DNA of 64,000 bases. Origin: Bursaphelenchus xylophilus (taxonomy: Eukaryota > Nematoda > Chromadorea > Rhabditida > Aphelenchoididae). Made by a program: the position numbers and the translations under genes. The notes beneath the pieces are model-generated. The model saw nothing but the letters and a program-made list of their open reading frames with translations, was not told where the DNA came from and ran no database searches. Shown here one piece after another: positions 1 to 10,824 of this stretch. The DNA lies in contig CAJFCV020000001.1 of NCBI GenBank assembly GCA_904066235.2, positions 3,410,001 through 3,474,000 on the forward strand, written 5' to 3'. Numbering within the stretch: the first letter of the stretch is position 1; every line of letters starts with the position of its first letter.

Positions 1-269
1 ACATCAAAAACCAAATTTCCAAAATTTTTATGGCCATTCAAAATAATTTTGAAAAAAAAATCCACAAAATCCGTCATGATGACATATTAAAAAATCCAAT
101 TTTAAAGCTTTTCCTTCTCAAAATCCATTCAATATGTCATATTTTATACTCGAAAAAAATTTCATCGACCATAATCTACATCAAGCCTCAAATGCGTCAT
201 CATGACACAATTTTTGCAATTTTTCAAATTGTTCTAAAAATCAGAAAAACTGATAAAAAACAAACTTAC

Positions 270-1641
270 ACTTCACATTCTCCAATCCCATAACTTGTTT
301 CGGCCGTTCCGTTTTCACCTTTCCCTTGATATTATCCTTGTCCACCACATAACAATTCATCGTTTCTTGGCCATCTTTGATCGCTTCTTTGGCAAAAACT
401 ACCAAGACATCCGCATCAGAGGCATTCAGAAAGTTCTCCAGCTTCCCATTTAGAATTATTTTTCCATTGGACCTTGTGGCTTCGAGATTTAGACTTTCTC
501 TGAAAAGTCCAGAAAATCAGTCATGATGACATGTTTTAAAAGCCAAAATTTTTTATGTTACTTTCAAAAATGCGCATCATAGACCATAGCCAGTCCGAGA
601 AAAAAATTTGGTTCCAATATGACCTTCAGAATCAAGTTAAAGCGTCATCATGACATATTTTTTGGAATTTTCATTTCCCCAAAAAAATCATAAATTTTTT
701 TATAAACTTGGACTAAAAATGACAAAGAAAAAAAATATCGCCACTTACGTCACATCCTCCAAACTTATGGCCACTCGAATTTGGCCAGTCCCAATCTTCG
801 GAATCAACCGTTCGATTTGCTCTTTACTCCCAAAATTTTGAATCACCATGGTCGCCATCTGAACCGATGAGACGTTGAGGAATGTCGACATGTCCAGGTT
901 GGCTATGGTTTCGCTGATACAGAGGAGTTCTCGACGCTTCATCCCCATCCCACCGAATTCCTTGCTGATGTAGGCGGCGAACACAAAATTTTCCATGAGA
1001 ACTTGATTCACTGCGGAAACCGGATCACCTGTTCCTACTAAATACGTCCATTAGATGATTTGTGAGTCAAAAATTTTGTTATAAACAACAGAAATTGATC
1101 CAACTTTCTAAAAATCAAAGACAAATACGAAAAGTGCTTACATGCTACATCCAAACGGTATTTTAGATGGTCACAGTAGTTCTTGATGTCGTCCACGGCC
1201 TTCTTGTCCAGAAGTTCGGGGTAAATCATGAAATCCTGCAAACAGATGTCAAGTATAACATAAATTTCAAAACAGAAGATAGAATGGACGTATATGGCCA
1301 TATGACCTGCCAAAAGACCTCCAAAATCACTCCAGGTCTGATTCAGAGCTTGAGATCAAGGGTAATACCAAAAATTTTCAAAACTTATATTATCCATCAC
1401 CTAAATTGAGAAAAAAAATAAATAAAAATCTCACCCTTTCAAACCGATTCAACATCAAACCTCTTGAGACTGACTTCTTCTCGATCGGTATTTCCTTCTT
1501 CTCAAGGATCTGAGCATTCGAGAGAAACTGTGGGATATTTTCGACCTTCTCCACCTCAGACTTGCCGGATTTAACGCTGACATCCTTCGAATACAGTCGA
1601 GATACCCGTAGATGCCTCGCGGTGAGCTTGATGAGGCGCAT
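270..1641 (-). CDS. Acyl-CoA dehydrogenase (ACADVL/ACAD9-like), 3' part outside the window
   Basis: Likely a mitochondrial FAD-dependent acyl-CoA dehydrogenase of fatty-acid beta-oxidation. Exons by hand: 1435-1641, 1142-1235, about 749-1030 and 270-499; the next intron runs off the left edge. The first ~20 residues (MRLIKLTARHLRVSRLYSKD) are basic and lack acids until the end, as in a mitochondrial presequence. DFMIYPELLDKK, then ISKEFGGMGM and IQNFGSKEQIERLIPKIGTG, match the N-terminal helical domain of very-long-chain enzymes (compare '+P.E+GG.G+' and 'FGT..QK..YLPK+..G'). The fourth exon (NGKIILNGKLENFLNASDAD...) matches the beta domain. The usual L-T-E-P-x-x-G-S-D flavin-binding signature is not present: ISLEDVTESLNLEA stands there. 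The catalytic Glu lies outside the window. It sits 240 bp downstream of the GT31 gene on the same strand. Introns carry GTCATSATGAC motifs. Family assignment firm, subfamily less so. Confidence 0.82.
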
Positions 1642-1881
1642 TTACATTTGAAGACATCAAATTTTGGGAGAAAAACCGAGAGAAGAATAATTTTTTATCC
1701 GCAGCTCGCGCCCGATAGGGATTGCAGTTCGGGGAGAAATTTTATACGAAAGATGGAGAAATTGAGGGAGAAGGGTAAAATACGCAGCACAGCCGTATTC
1801 AGTGTTTTAATGAAATTTAGAACAGTATTCCACGATTTATTTTTAGGTTATTCAGCTAATTCATAAGTTAGTTTACATTAT

Positions 1882-3822
1882 CTACACACAATATGTTCGT
1901 CGAATCCGAGCGGCATCATAGCGCCATCGGAGCGGCGTTTTCGAGTTATGAACGGCGATTCGCAGTGGTACTCTTCCCGAGCCACAATGCCGATCTTGTG
2001 CAATCTGAAAATTTTTTATATTACACATGACACCAAAAAAATATTTTTGCTCATAAAAAGTGAATGTTTGGAAATTCAAATCCGAGCTTACTCTAGGAAC
2101 CACTCCCGGGAAATGCACTACCGGAATATCAGCTTTTTCCGCCATTACGCCCGTAAACATGACATCATCCATATGTAAAAGCTTCGTTTCTTTGGTGGTG
2201 TTGAGCAAAATATCGACCGTTTTGTTCGTTGTTAGTACAAAATAACCGTAGCAGTAGGTCGGCCAATACGTTCGAGGCCATTCCAGGCGAGAGATGTACC
2301 TGGAATTTGTAAGGGTGACATTTTATACGATCAAATGTGATTGGAAAAGTTAGTGGTATACAAAGTCCATAGATATGCTGTTGGTAAAACAAAGAGTTTT
2401 GGCATGTATATAGATACCATAGAAGATATTGAAGTTCAAAACAATCGATTAGGCGACATTTTATACGAAAAATTGCATCAAACATGTTTCATCGTATAAA
2501 CTGTCTCATAACATAAAAAGTTATAATCTATAAACTTTCTGGGCCCACAGTAATCTTGATTAGCCTACATTTATGTAAATTTCAACGCTTGGTGACATTT
2601 TATACGATAAATTCCGTAAACACATTTCATCGTATAAAATGTCTCGTAACAAAAATCTAATGATTTACAAACTTTCTGAGCCCGAAGTAGTCCTGAATAA
2701 CCCACTTTTATGCAAATTTCAGCCCTTGCCGACATTTTATACGGCAAATTCCGTAAACATATTTCATCGTATAAAATGTCGCCGGACGAGAAGGCAAAAT
2801 AATATTGCTTACCATCTAACATTATTCCGATCCCTGACAGGTCGAAATCCTCTCATTTCAGGACACAAAAAGTATTTGTCCAAATTTGTGGTCCTCCCGT
2901 CAAAGTTCTTTCCAATCCAATAAAACAGCCGCGGAAAGTAAACACTGGTGTCATCGTCCAATTTCAGAAAATACGGGACCTGCGGACAATACTGCGAGTG
3001 CCAGAAATGCATGGAGTGCCATTTGATAAAGTTGTCGCGATAAAACTCGCGCACATTGTAGTAGACGAGATCGTTGAATTCGCGGATTTCCGGGACGATG
3101 AGGTCCACGCGGAAATCCTCGAGTTTCCCCAAGAAAAAGCGGACGATTATGGAGTGGGTTAGGTTCTGAAATTTTTAGGAGAGTTGAGTAAAACTTATTT
3201 TAAAGCCAAGATTGAGAGTTTTAAAATTTTAGATTGAAAAATCAAATTCCCCGTTGTTTTTGGCATTCTGTTTCAAGGGTCAAAAAATGCACCAAATGGC
3301 TGTGTAAGGCCCGTAAAGAATAGATAAAAGTATTTTACCTTCAAAAAATAGTAATGAATAGTAAAAAATAACAAAAATTCAAATTTCCCGCCTTTTGTGG
3401 CATTCTGTTTCAAGGTCCAAAAGACTTTTTCGTAGACTAAAAAAAGTCAAAGAACTGTCCAGAGAAGCTTATTTGTACTTTTTAACCTCCATTTACCTGC
3501 TCTTTGATCTGATTTCTGATCGCTTCTCGCTGTTTATAGCTTTTCTCATCCGCCATTGACATAATATAAACCACCATCTCAACTCCATCGCAAACCCCTT
3601 CAGGCGGTCGTTGGATCAAATAGCTTCGTTGATAGTTGGCCATGGTCAAATTTACTCGGTCGTATTGAAGCGACTTCTCAAATTCTTTGAAACTCATAGT
3701 TGAGGGATCCACAGATTCGAAAAATGACGCTTCAGTTTTGTCGTTTGGGGACGATTTTTTTTCTCGAGGTGGGCTGTTGGATTGGTTGGATGGTAATAGG
3801 ACAAAAACTACGGTTCCGGCAA
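1882..3822 (-). CDS. Beta-1,3-galactosyltransferase family protein (GT31), 5' exon not resolved
   Basis: A Golgi type II glycosyltransferase that would transfer a sugar from a UDP-sugar to glycan acceptors. Exons: 3497-3822, 2813-3165, 2092-2299, 1882-2004, all joining in phase. The first visible exon starts in a hydrophobic segment (VAGTVVFVLLP) followed by a Ser/Lys-rich stem, as in signal-anchored transferases. The catalytic domain shows a KLDDDTSVYFPRLFYWI block with the DDD metal/UDP-binding triplet, then WPRTYWPTYCYGYFVL (family 'YP.YC.G.GYV') and LLHMDDVMFTGVMAEKADI (family 'ED V..G..A...GI'). The exon carrying the start codon, before the membrane segment, was not found: the frame is open upstream to about 3906 without Met. 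The frame of the last exon (stop 1882-1884) follows from phase but its sequence is not conserved. Introns 2300-2812 and 3166-3496 carry the CGTATAAAATGTC hairpins and the GGCATTCTGTTTCAAG motif. Confidence 0.82.
2452..2785. repeat. Three tandem ~138-bp intronic units, each with a CGTATAAAATGTC hairpin
   Basis: The GT31 intron contains three similar units at about 2452-2512, 2591-2650 and 2729-2785. Each has GACATTTTATACG followed about 25 nt later by CGTATAAAATGTC or a close variant, so each can fold into a 13-bp stem. Units are separated by a shared stretch (…ACAAACTTTCTGRGCCC…TTTATGYAAATTTC…). A single half-site lies at 2318-2329. Confidence 0.8.
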
Positions 3823-4072
3823 CTAAAAACGAGATTTTTGGAAAAAAATAAAAAATGGGTTTGATGTCTAAAATAAGGTTGTCTGCCGAGGAGAAGTCAT
3901 TTTTGAATCATAGATATACTCAATGGTCTCTCTAAACATTGCTTTAATTTTTAAGCATCATAGAAAAGAAAGATTAAGAAATTTCGAAAGTCCCGCCATT
4001 TTGTGGCATTCTGTTTCAAGGGTCTTTTTTAGCCAAAAACTTTATTTAAGAAGACCCCATAAGCCATATATA
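3823..4072. other. Spacer upstream of GT31
   Basis: Probably holds the missing first GT31 exon and its promoter. A reverse copy of the ACAGAATGCC motif lies at 4005-4014. No other feature seen. Confidence 0.4.
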
Positions 4073-4318
4073 CAGGGTGGTCCAGCTAAGTTCGCGGATG
4101 TAAAATGCTTATAACTTTTTATGGGATTGTTCAATTTTTATGAGCGATAGCTCATTTTATTCCTTAGTAGTTGCCATTTTGCTTAAAAAAAAGATTATTA
4201 AAAACGATCAATCCTACGTCGAGTTATGACCCTTCAAAGTCAAACATGCTTATTCACGTAAATTTTTAAAAAAATTTAATTTTCAAAAATTTTTGAAATG
4301 CGGTGTCACCGCTCGCTG

Positions 4319-4845
4319 TTACCGGGAAATGATTGTGAACAGAGCGATCCCAGCTATGCAAAATTGGCCCAATTTTGCCAGTCTTTGGTATTCTTCCATA
4401 ATTTGGCGCCTCATTTGTTCATCCTGGCGAACTCGTTCCACGTCTTCTTCGACTACGCGCTTCAATTCCACGTCTTTGGGCGCCAATCCCTGATGAAAAT
4501 CCGCTGTTTTAAGAACCCCCAAATGGAGAAATGTAGCGGAGTTAGATCAGGTGAACGCGGGGGCCAAGCAATTGGAGCTGGTTGCCGCGCAGATCCCCGG
4601 CCCATCCAACGACCTGGAAAGACCTGGTCAAGGAGTTGACGGACCGCTATAGCAAAATGAGGTGGCGCGCCTTCTTGTTGAAAAAGAAGACTGGCAAAAT
4701 TGGGCCAATTTTGCATACCTGGGATCGCTCTGTTCACCATCATTTCCCGGTACCAGCGAACGGTGACACCGCAATTCAAAAATTTTTGAAAATTAAATTT
4801 TTTAAAAAATTTACGTGAAAAGCATGTTTGACTTTGAAGGGTCAT
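4319..4845 (-). pseudogene. Transposase fragment, DDE superfamily (mariner-like)
   Basis: The minus strand encodes FQQEGAPPHFA..VRQLLD, FPGRWMGRGS and WPPRSPDLTPLHFSIWGFLK, the typical central and C-terminal catalytic blocks of mariner/Tc-type DDE transposases (family 'FQQDGAP.H', 'FPGRWIGR.G', 'WPPRSPDLTPLDFFLWG'). The frame breaks near 4470-4520: the end of the protein (LKRVVEEDVERVRQDEQMRR) continues in another frame. The N-terminal DNA-binding region and first catalytic Asp are missing. It is the relic of the element at 4073-6008 and cannot make an active enzyme. Confidence 0.78.
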
Positions 4846-5104
4846 AACTCGACGTAGGATTGATCATTTTTAATGATCTTTTTTTAAACTAAATGGCAAC
4901 TACTAACAAGGGAAGTCACTTTTTTCGCAGATCGATCCATACTGGTGACCTAGTGGACAGTGAAGGCCTCAGGCTGTGTAAGAAGAATCTGGCGTCCAAA
5001 AGTGTTTACGGGCCCTGAGGGCAGAGTTATGGCTCATCAAAGTTCGCGCAAAAAGGTTCCGAAAAGACCCTCCAAAAAAACGGGGTCGGAGAAGTGAGCT
5101 TCGG

Positions 5105-5159
5105 TAGCAGAGTGGTTCGCAGATTTTTCTTTTGTCTAGAAGGGCCAGGGTTCGATTCC
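5105..5159 (+). other. tRNA-like A box and B box in transposon arm (not a functional tRNA)
   Basis: TAGCAGAGTGG (5105-5115) and GGTTCGATTCC (5149-5159) match RNA polymerase III A- and B-box consensus at tRNA-like spacing. The acceptor and anticodon stems do not pair, so this is a tRNA-derived promoter-like segment. The same segment is present inverted in the other arm at about 5665-5720. Confidence 0.6.
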
Positions 5160-5257
5160 TCTTCCCGGCAATAAATAAAAATAATGTTGTAAGAGTAGCG
5201 TAAGTTACAAAAAAAATTATTTTAAAAAATTTTTTGAAAAATATTATTATCCTGCCG

Positions 5258-5587
5258 TTAAAAGACGATTTTGTTCATATCGTCACTAAATTTATCATCT
5301 GCCCAGACAGCAAGCGTTTGACTCAAACGCTTCAGCATGATATCGCGATCACCAAGGGCGTCTTCTAAAACATCAGAGATATACATATTGAGAATCCCAG
5401 TCCTACCTTTACGCCATAGTTCCCGCAGTTTTCTCCAATGACACGGCGTGTTGATCCACCGTAATCGCCGCATTATTCCAGAAATTGAATGCGATCCTCG
5501 GTGGAAAAATGCCCTTGCATCCCTCACTGTGTCCAAGCTCACAACGACTTCCCCAAATTTTAACGACAGGATTATAACATTTTTCAA
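5258..5587 (-). CDS. Open frame in the centre of the nested element, unrecognised
   Basis: A 109-codon frame fills the non-repeated centre between the two arms. The sequence (for example LRWINTPCHWRKLRELWRKG and EDALGDRDIMLKRLSQTLAVW) looks like globular protein, not low-complexity translation, but I do not recognise a family. It may be a remnant of an element-encoded protein or a captured host fragment. No splice signals or partner exons could be assigned. Confidence 0.35.
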   Translation of the reverse strand: MKNVIILSLKFGEVVVSLDTVRDARAFFHRGSHSISGIMRRLRWINTPCHWRKLRELWRKGRTGILNMYISDVLEDALGDRDIMLKRLSQTLAVWADDKFSDDMNKIVF

Positions 5588-6010
5588 AAAATATTTTAAA
5601 ATATTTTTTTTTGTAACTTACGCTACTCTTACAATATTATTTTTATTTATTGCCGGGAAGAGGAATCGAACCCTGGCCCTTCCAGACAAAAGAAAAATCT
5701 GCGAACCACTCTGCTACCGAAGCTCACTTCTCCGATCCCGTTTTTTTGGAGGGTCTTTTCGGAACCTTTTTGCGCGAACTTTGATGAGCCATAACTCTGC
5801 CCTCAGGGCCCGTAAACACTTTTGGACGCCAGATTCTTCTTACACAGCCTGAGGCCTTCACTGTCCACTAGGTCACCAGTATGGATCGATCTGCGAAAAA
5901 AGTGACTTCCCTTGTAAGGAATAAAATGAGCTATTGCTCATAAAAATTGAACAATGCTATAAAAAGTTATAAGCATTTTACATCCGCGAACTTAGCTGGA
6001 CCACCCTGTA

Positions 6011-8495
6011 CTTTCTAAAATACGACTTGCGTATGTCATTGCTCAAAAAAATAAATTCTATACTTTCCCGCACAGTGCTGAAAAAGCATAGTCGCACAGT
6101 GCAGAAAATTTTAAAAGTTGAAGTAATCCTCCCTTACCCAATAAAAGTGACAAAAGCCATTTTTGGGAGTACATCATTCCCAATCACCCGCCGACAACAC
6201 CCTTTCCAACTGCTGGATCGAAGTCCTTCGCCCTGAACGGCCTTGGGGCGTGTTGACCGCACTGTGCAGCAAAAAGGTAGCTTGCTGAAATTTGTACTTT
6301 GAGGCTATCGCGTCAGCGCACAGTTTATTTTAAAGGTTTAGGAGTTTTTTTTCGAGCGGATATGCAAATTGAGGCTCTTAGCCGTCAGTTTCGATAGAAG
6401 TATGGGAATGTTAAACAAATATGTATCATTCATGTGAATAAAGTCTGGAATTTGATTAAAATATGATAAAGTTTGTCAGAATAAAAAATACAGTCTGATT
6501 TAGAAGTCACACTGGTTAGAAATCACACTGTTTTTTTATTTCAGCAAAATCGGGTGAAAGCGACATTTTATCGATGGAAAATTTTTTGCCAAATGTTTGG
6601 ACGCAATGTCGCCTACAACAATTTTTTTCAAATATGGGGCTTAAATAGATCCTAAAAAGGCCACAAATTTATCTTTGCTCAAAAAAATACGTTTCACGAC
6701 ATTTTATACGCTGAAACGTTTTTAGACTTTTTTTGGGTATAATATGTCACCTAAAGCAAATTTTGCATAACATGGATGATTAAAAGAGCAGAAATATCTC
6801 TCAAGTGGTAATTTAGCAAAAGGCATGTAAAAATACGAATAGTGGGATATGTTAAACGACTAAACATCTCAAAGCAAATTTATGCATATCAAGTGGCACC
6901 CAATGGTAAAAAATAAAAAAAAATAGAAAAATGCAGAAAATGATGTCCATTAAGCCCAGATTCGCACAATGTGTAGAATAAAGTGGCATTTTATACGTTA
7001 AAGTGCCAAAAATATATTTTTCGTATAAAGTGTCCCTAGTTTAAACAAACTGGAATTTTCTCATAATCGATCTCTGATAAAATGTTTTCACTGAAATCAC
7101 AAGGATTAGCATCCGTTTTTGAGTGGCTTCTATTGTAAGAGAACAAGTCAGACGTCGATTTCTGTTGCGGATTTGCATATTTATAGTGCCCAAAGTTGGA
7201 TTGTTATTCAAAAAAAAGACAAATATATTTCAGAAAAAATATATGCGAGACATGAACGGGGGATATACTGAGCATTATGGTGGCAGAGAATAGTAGGCGT
7301 ATTGTATGGACGATTAAAAAACGAAAGTCAAATTTTAAGCCTTTTGTGAAGGTTCGCCATGGAAATCTCTTTAGGCAAAGCGGGCGGATATTTCCTCAAA
7401 GTTGTTACACTATTTGTTAAATATTTTTTACTGGGACAAGAATAAAGAACTGCAAATTTAATTTGTAACTGTTCTGGTATTCCAGAAACAGCCAAGAATT
7501 CTTTTACCTAGAATTGGAAAAAAAGTTGCAACTTTCTCCTAAAAAATTTCGGACTCAATTACGTGAAGACCGTAAAATTTCTTCACAAAAAATAAAAATA
7601 CTCCTTAGAAGACCAAAAAGTTATTGGCAAGAACCGTTTCTCTTGGCTCTGACTCTCCTCATTTTGCGTTCTTTCTCAAAAAACCTTTTTTCATCATCTC
7701 GGCTGCTGCGGAAAAGAACGAGTTAAAACTTTCAATGATCAATAGTCCAGAGCAAAACTATGGCTACACGAAAAACTCCACAGAAGCGAAAATTAAAGCT
7801 ACCGCCAAAAAATCTCGCTTTTATACCAGGTGCCCTAAAATGACCCTGTTTTTTTTGTCTACACCCTTGTTTTTTATTATTTTTCATGAACCAAAGCTCT
7901 CGTATTTGCATGACTAGTCGACCAAAGTACAACAGATTCCAGGGCTTTCCCAAAAATCGCTTGTTTAACATTTCCGGGGATTACTGATCATCCGCAACCT
8001 TCATGGCTAACGTTATCGCCCACCATATTCGTATGGTAACATCAAATGGGATTAAAACATTATGCAAATCACAAGGGTTCAAAGAAGTCAAGGCCGCAAA
8101 AATTGAACCAAACAGGTCTCAAATGGGGTTTTCAGGACTTGGTTTGCTTTGTGTCAAAACATAATCCAAATTTTGACTAAAGTTTAATCAAAAATATATG
8201 CGATGTAATGTTGGAATTATTAGGTTTCAGTCCATAAAAATTGTTTTTGAATCACACGACTTTTTTTGACCCTTGAAACAGAATGCCAGAATTGGCGAAA
8301 ATTCAAATTTTCAACAAAAATAGCATTTTTTATGAACAACCTGACGTTGCGATTAATATTTTGGCCTTAGAGAAGCAACCTAACACTTTTTTGACACTTG
8401 CAACAGAATGCCAAAGTTGGCGGGAATTCAAATTTTCGAAATTTTTCCTATCAAAAGGGTTTTTCTGCAATCCTGAAACAAATATCCAAATCAAT
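6011..8495. other. Gene-poor spacer with dispersed motifs
   Basis: No supportable coding region. It contains GCACAGTGC-type sites at about 6071, 6093 and 6261, ACATTTTATACG-type half-sites near 6699, 6985 and 7020, and ACAGAATGCC copies at 8278 and 8403 just beyond the 3' end of the GH18 gene. Possible short open frames at 7514-7917 have no recognisable protein content. Confidence 0.5.
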
Positions 8496-8520
8496 TTTAT
8501 TATTATTTATTTACAATCCT

Positions 8521-10824
8521 CTACAAAATCGGCAAAAATTTCCCGCAAACGCTTCGCTTGACCTGAGATCTTGCCGTAAATTTGCAATCAAAGTTACTGC
8601 TCAGAAAACGAAGCAATGGGAATTTTCCATAACGACAGTCGCTGTTAGGGTCATCAGCGGTCAAATCGGATATTCCAATCCCAGCAACGCCTTCTCCGAT
8701 GATCCATCTGAGCTTACTGTAGGTTACGGTAGAGTACGGGGCATTCAGTGAAAACCAATTCTGATTTCGGTCCAGAAAATAATTTGTCATTGTGGATTCA
8801 TCCTCTTTTATCGGCACGAGAATTAGAGGTTCGCAAATCTGGAAAAAAAACTTTGAAAGATAAAACAGAATGCCAAAAAATGGCGGGAAATTTGAAATTT
8901 TAGCATATTTTCGAAAGTAAGGCTTAACAAATCCAAGAACTGAGTCTGATACGGCATTTACAAACGTCCCGGATTTATTTCTAGCCCTTGCAACAGAATG
9001 CCAAAAATTGCGGAAATTTGAATTTTCATTGAATTTTAAGCAGTAAAGCTTACGAAATCCCAGCCCTTAGTCTGTTACGACTTTTATAACGTTCCGGATT
9101 TATTTCTAGCCCTTGCAACAGAATGCCAGAAATTGCGGGAAAATCCAAATATAAAATTTGAAGGACCTATATACTCACCTCTTGAAGTGAAAATCGCCCA
9201 TCAGTGCTTTCATACTGCTTCAGAGTCATGTTTTTCTCCAGCAGCCAATCTTGTCCTCGATCAAAATTCGTCTCATTATTGGCGATGATGCCTCTGGCCA
9301 GAGAAGAGAGGCCAACTATTAGTCGATGTGGTTCGATTAGACTTGCAACTTTGTTTACAAGTCCGCTGATCGTTTCATTGGAGAGAATCTCCGAATTTGG
9401 GAATAACGGATCGACCAGTCGATATTCGTCGAAAATCGACGAGTTTCGGAAGGGGATTTCTTTGTCCACTGAAAGGGTAGTGGTCCAAGTTCGACGCTTA
9501 GATTTTGATGAAAGTTGGCACAAATTTATAATAGTTAGTAGGACCTAGGCCAGCACCATGACAAGCAATCACGAGTTCAAACACATTTGGAGCCTGTCAA
9601 CACTTTTGGAGCCAGTGGAACCTCAAGAACAACTCGCACGGATACCCGCAAATGGTCTCACCACGGAAACACTTATTGGCATTCTGCAACAACTACAATA
9701 GGATCCACGAAGAAGGAGGAATTCAGACATTAGATAACGGATAGATGGAGATATAGGACGGGAGGATTTGGTCAGAGGTTGAAGGAGGTTAGAAGGAGAA
9801 CGGAAGAATTTTATTGTTGACTTGTTTACTCTTGCTCGTATTTTCCCCAATTGTATCGTTTAGTTTGGATAAATCTATCACTCGTACGTGCTTGGCGAGT
9901 CGTTTCTAGGAGATCTCCGGATCTTAACCCCAAGAACTACCCCAAATAGTTCTAATAGTTTTTGTAAAGATATAGGCGAGACTAATAGCCCGCGTTTGCA
10001 ACCGAGATTTTGAGGTAAAAAAATAAAAATTTGGCACATAAAATTACGCATATATACATAATATCTACCGTAAAGGGAAATGTTTCCACGAAAAATCAAT
10101 TTTTACCGCATAAAACCGGCAAAGATACGACCAAAACACTTTTCTTTCTGACTGCCCTCTGCGTTTCGCCTACTCTCTCAGCAGCAAAAATCTCTGAATA
10201 TCAAGGCCTGTAAAGTCAAAATCCGAGCGTAGCACTTTGAGCACTTAGCCTATAAATTGTAATAGATTTTCTAGCAAACAAGTCTTACCATTCACATAAA
10301 AGTTGTCGAAAACTTCTTCCATGCCAAATAAAGACTTCATCGAAGTCATTGAAGTGATTTCAACGTCAATTTGGAAACCCACAAAAAAACTTTTTAATTT
10401 TTTGACGAAATTCAAAAAATCGTCGACGAAATCTTCCTCTGGGATTTTCAACACAAATCCATTGAAGTTAAAAACCGCTGACAACTTTTTCTCCAACTTT
10501 GCAAAGTCCAAATCTTCTGTAGAAGTAAAATTGCCGAGGGCAAAATCGAGGTAGAGCAAGGTTTTCACAGTGCCGGAACGGGATTTTAAACTGAAAAAAG
10601 TTTGTAAAAAACTTTCGTGGCCAAAATTGAGCTTGGTCTAAAGATAAAAAAAGTTTTTACCCCCGAGTCATTCTTCCAGCCACCTTCCAGTTGTACTTCA
10701 AATATTGGTCATCAAGGTGAATATCAAGCTCCGAGTTGATAGTAATCGGTCCAATTACAGCATGCGAGCAACCTAGTCGACGGATCCACGACATATAAAA
10801 TGACGGCTCATGATTTAGACGACG
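8521..10824 (-). CDS. GH18 chitinase-like protein with lost catalytic motif (pseudoenzyme), 5' end unresolved
   Basis: Four exons join in phase: 10661-10824, 10289-10590, 9179-9468, 8521-8838. The fold is that of glycoside hydrolase 18: LGCSHAVIGPITI (strand 1), GLKSRSGTVKTLLYLDF (family 'LKSR.P.LKVLLSIGG'), DDFLNFVKKLKSFF (family 'NF..FLKEL'), and near the C-terminus SLNAPYSTVTYSKL, GEGVAGIGISDLTADD and FPLL (family 'G.GG...W....D..G'). The DGxDxDxE catalytic motif is replaced: the equivalent stretch reads FNGFVLKIPEED, so the proton donor Glu and partner Asp are not in place. Chitin hydrolysis is unlikely; a binding or immune-type role as in nematode chitinase-like proteins is inference. 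A hydrophobic run FLLIVLLVGF just before a donor near 10880-10910 could be the signal-peptide exon, but its start codon was not found. AATAAA signals on the minus strand lie at 8496-8511. Confidence 0.84.
9475..10245. mobile_element. Diverged MITE inside a GH18 intron
   Basis: The intron 9469-10288 holds a diverged copy of the inverted element seen at 56.7 and 59.5 kb. The left end resembles 'agttcgacgcttagattttgatgaa' (near 9487-9510); the right end is the complement of the 'aaaatccgagcg' type (near 10218). The internal 10030-10200 part matches the shared 'gaccgcTCTccgcgttt..gc..actctctc' block. Middle sequence 9560-9990 is not shared. Confidence 0.6.

Larger units (their letters stand above)
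4907..5914. mobile_element. Nested inverted-repeat element with TAA target duplication
   Basis: Begins CAAGGGAAGTCAC at 4907 and ends with the complement at 5914. Arms of about 330 bp (4907-5240 and 5586-5914) are nearly identical inverted copies. Comparing the interrupted mariner arm with its intact partner at ~4155-4172 recovers the empty site ...CTACTAAGGAATAAA..., giving a TAA target duplication (4904-4906, 5915-5917). A 3-bp TWA duplication fits PIF/Harbinger-type elements, which is inference. Each arm contains a tRNA-like A box/B box pair, and the centre holds an open frame. Other elements in this window share CAAGG(G/A)AAGT ends. Confidence 0.8.
4073..6008. mobile_element. Decayed Tc1/mariner-type DNA transposon with long inverted arms
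   Basis: Terminal repeats start CAGGGTGGTCCAGCTAAGTT at 4073 and end with the complement at 6008, flanked by TA on both sides (4071-4072, 6009-6010), the target duplication of the Tc1/mariner superfamily. The inverted arms are long: about 4073-4385 on the left; the right arm is split into about 4695-4906 and 5918-6008 by insertion of another element. The central ~310 bp keeps a transposase remnant on the minus strand. The arms extend into transposase coding sequence, so the copy arose by inverted duplication rather than simple internal deletion. Confidence 0.8.

Noticed and set aside
5105..5159. Functional tRNA gene
   Set aside because: A and B boxes are good, but acceptor, anticodon and T stems do not pair, and the copy is part of an inverted transposon arm.
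7514..7917. Small plus-strand gene
   Set aside because: Two overlapping frames, no start context, no splice pattern and no recognisable motif.
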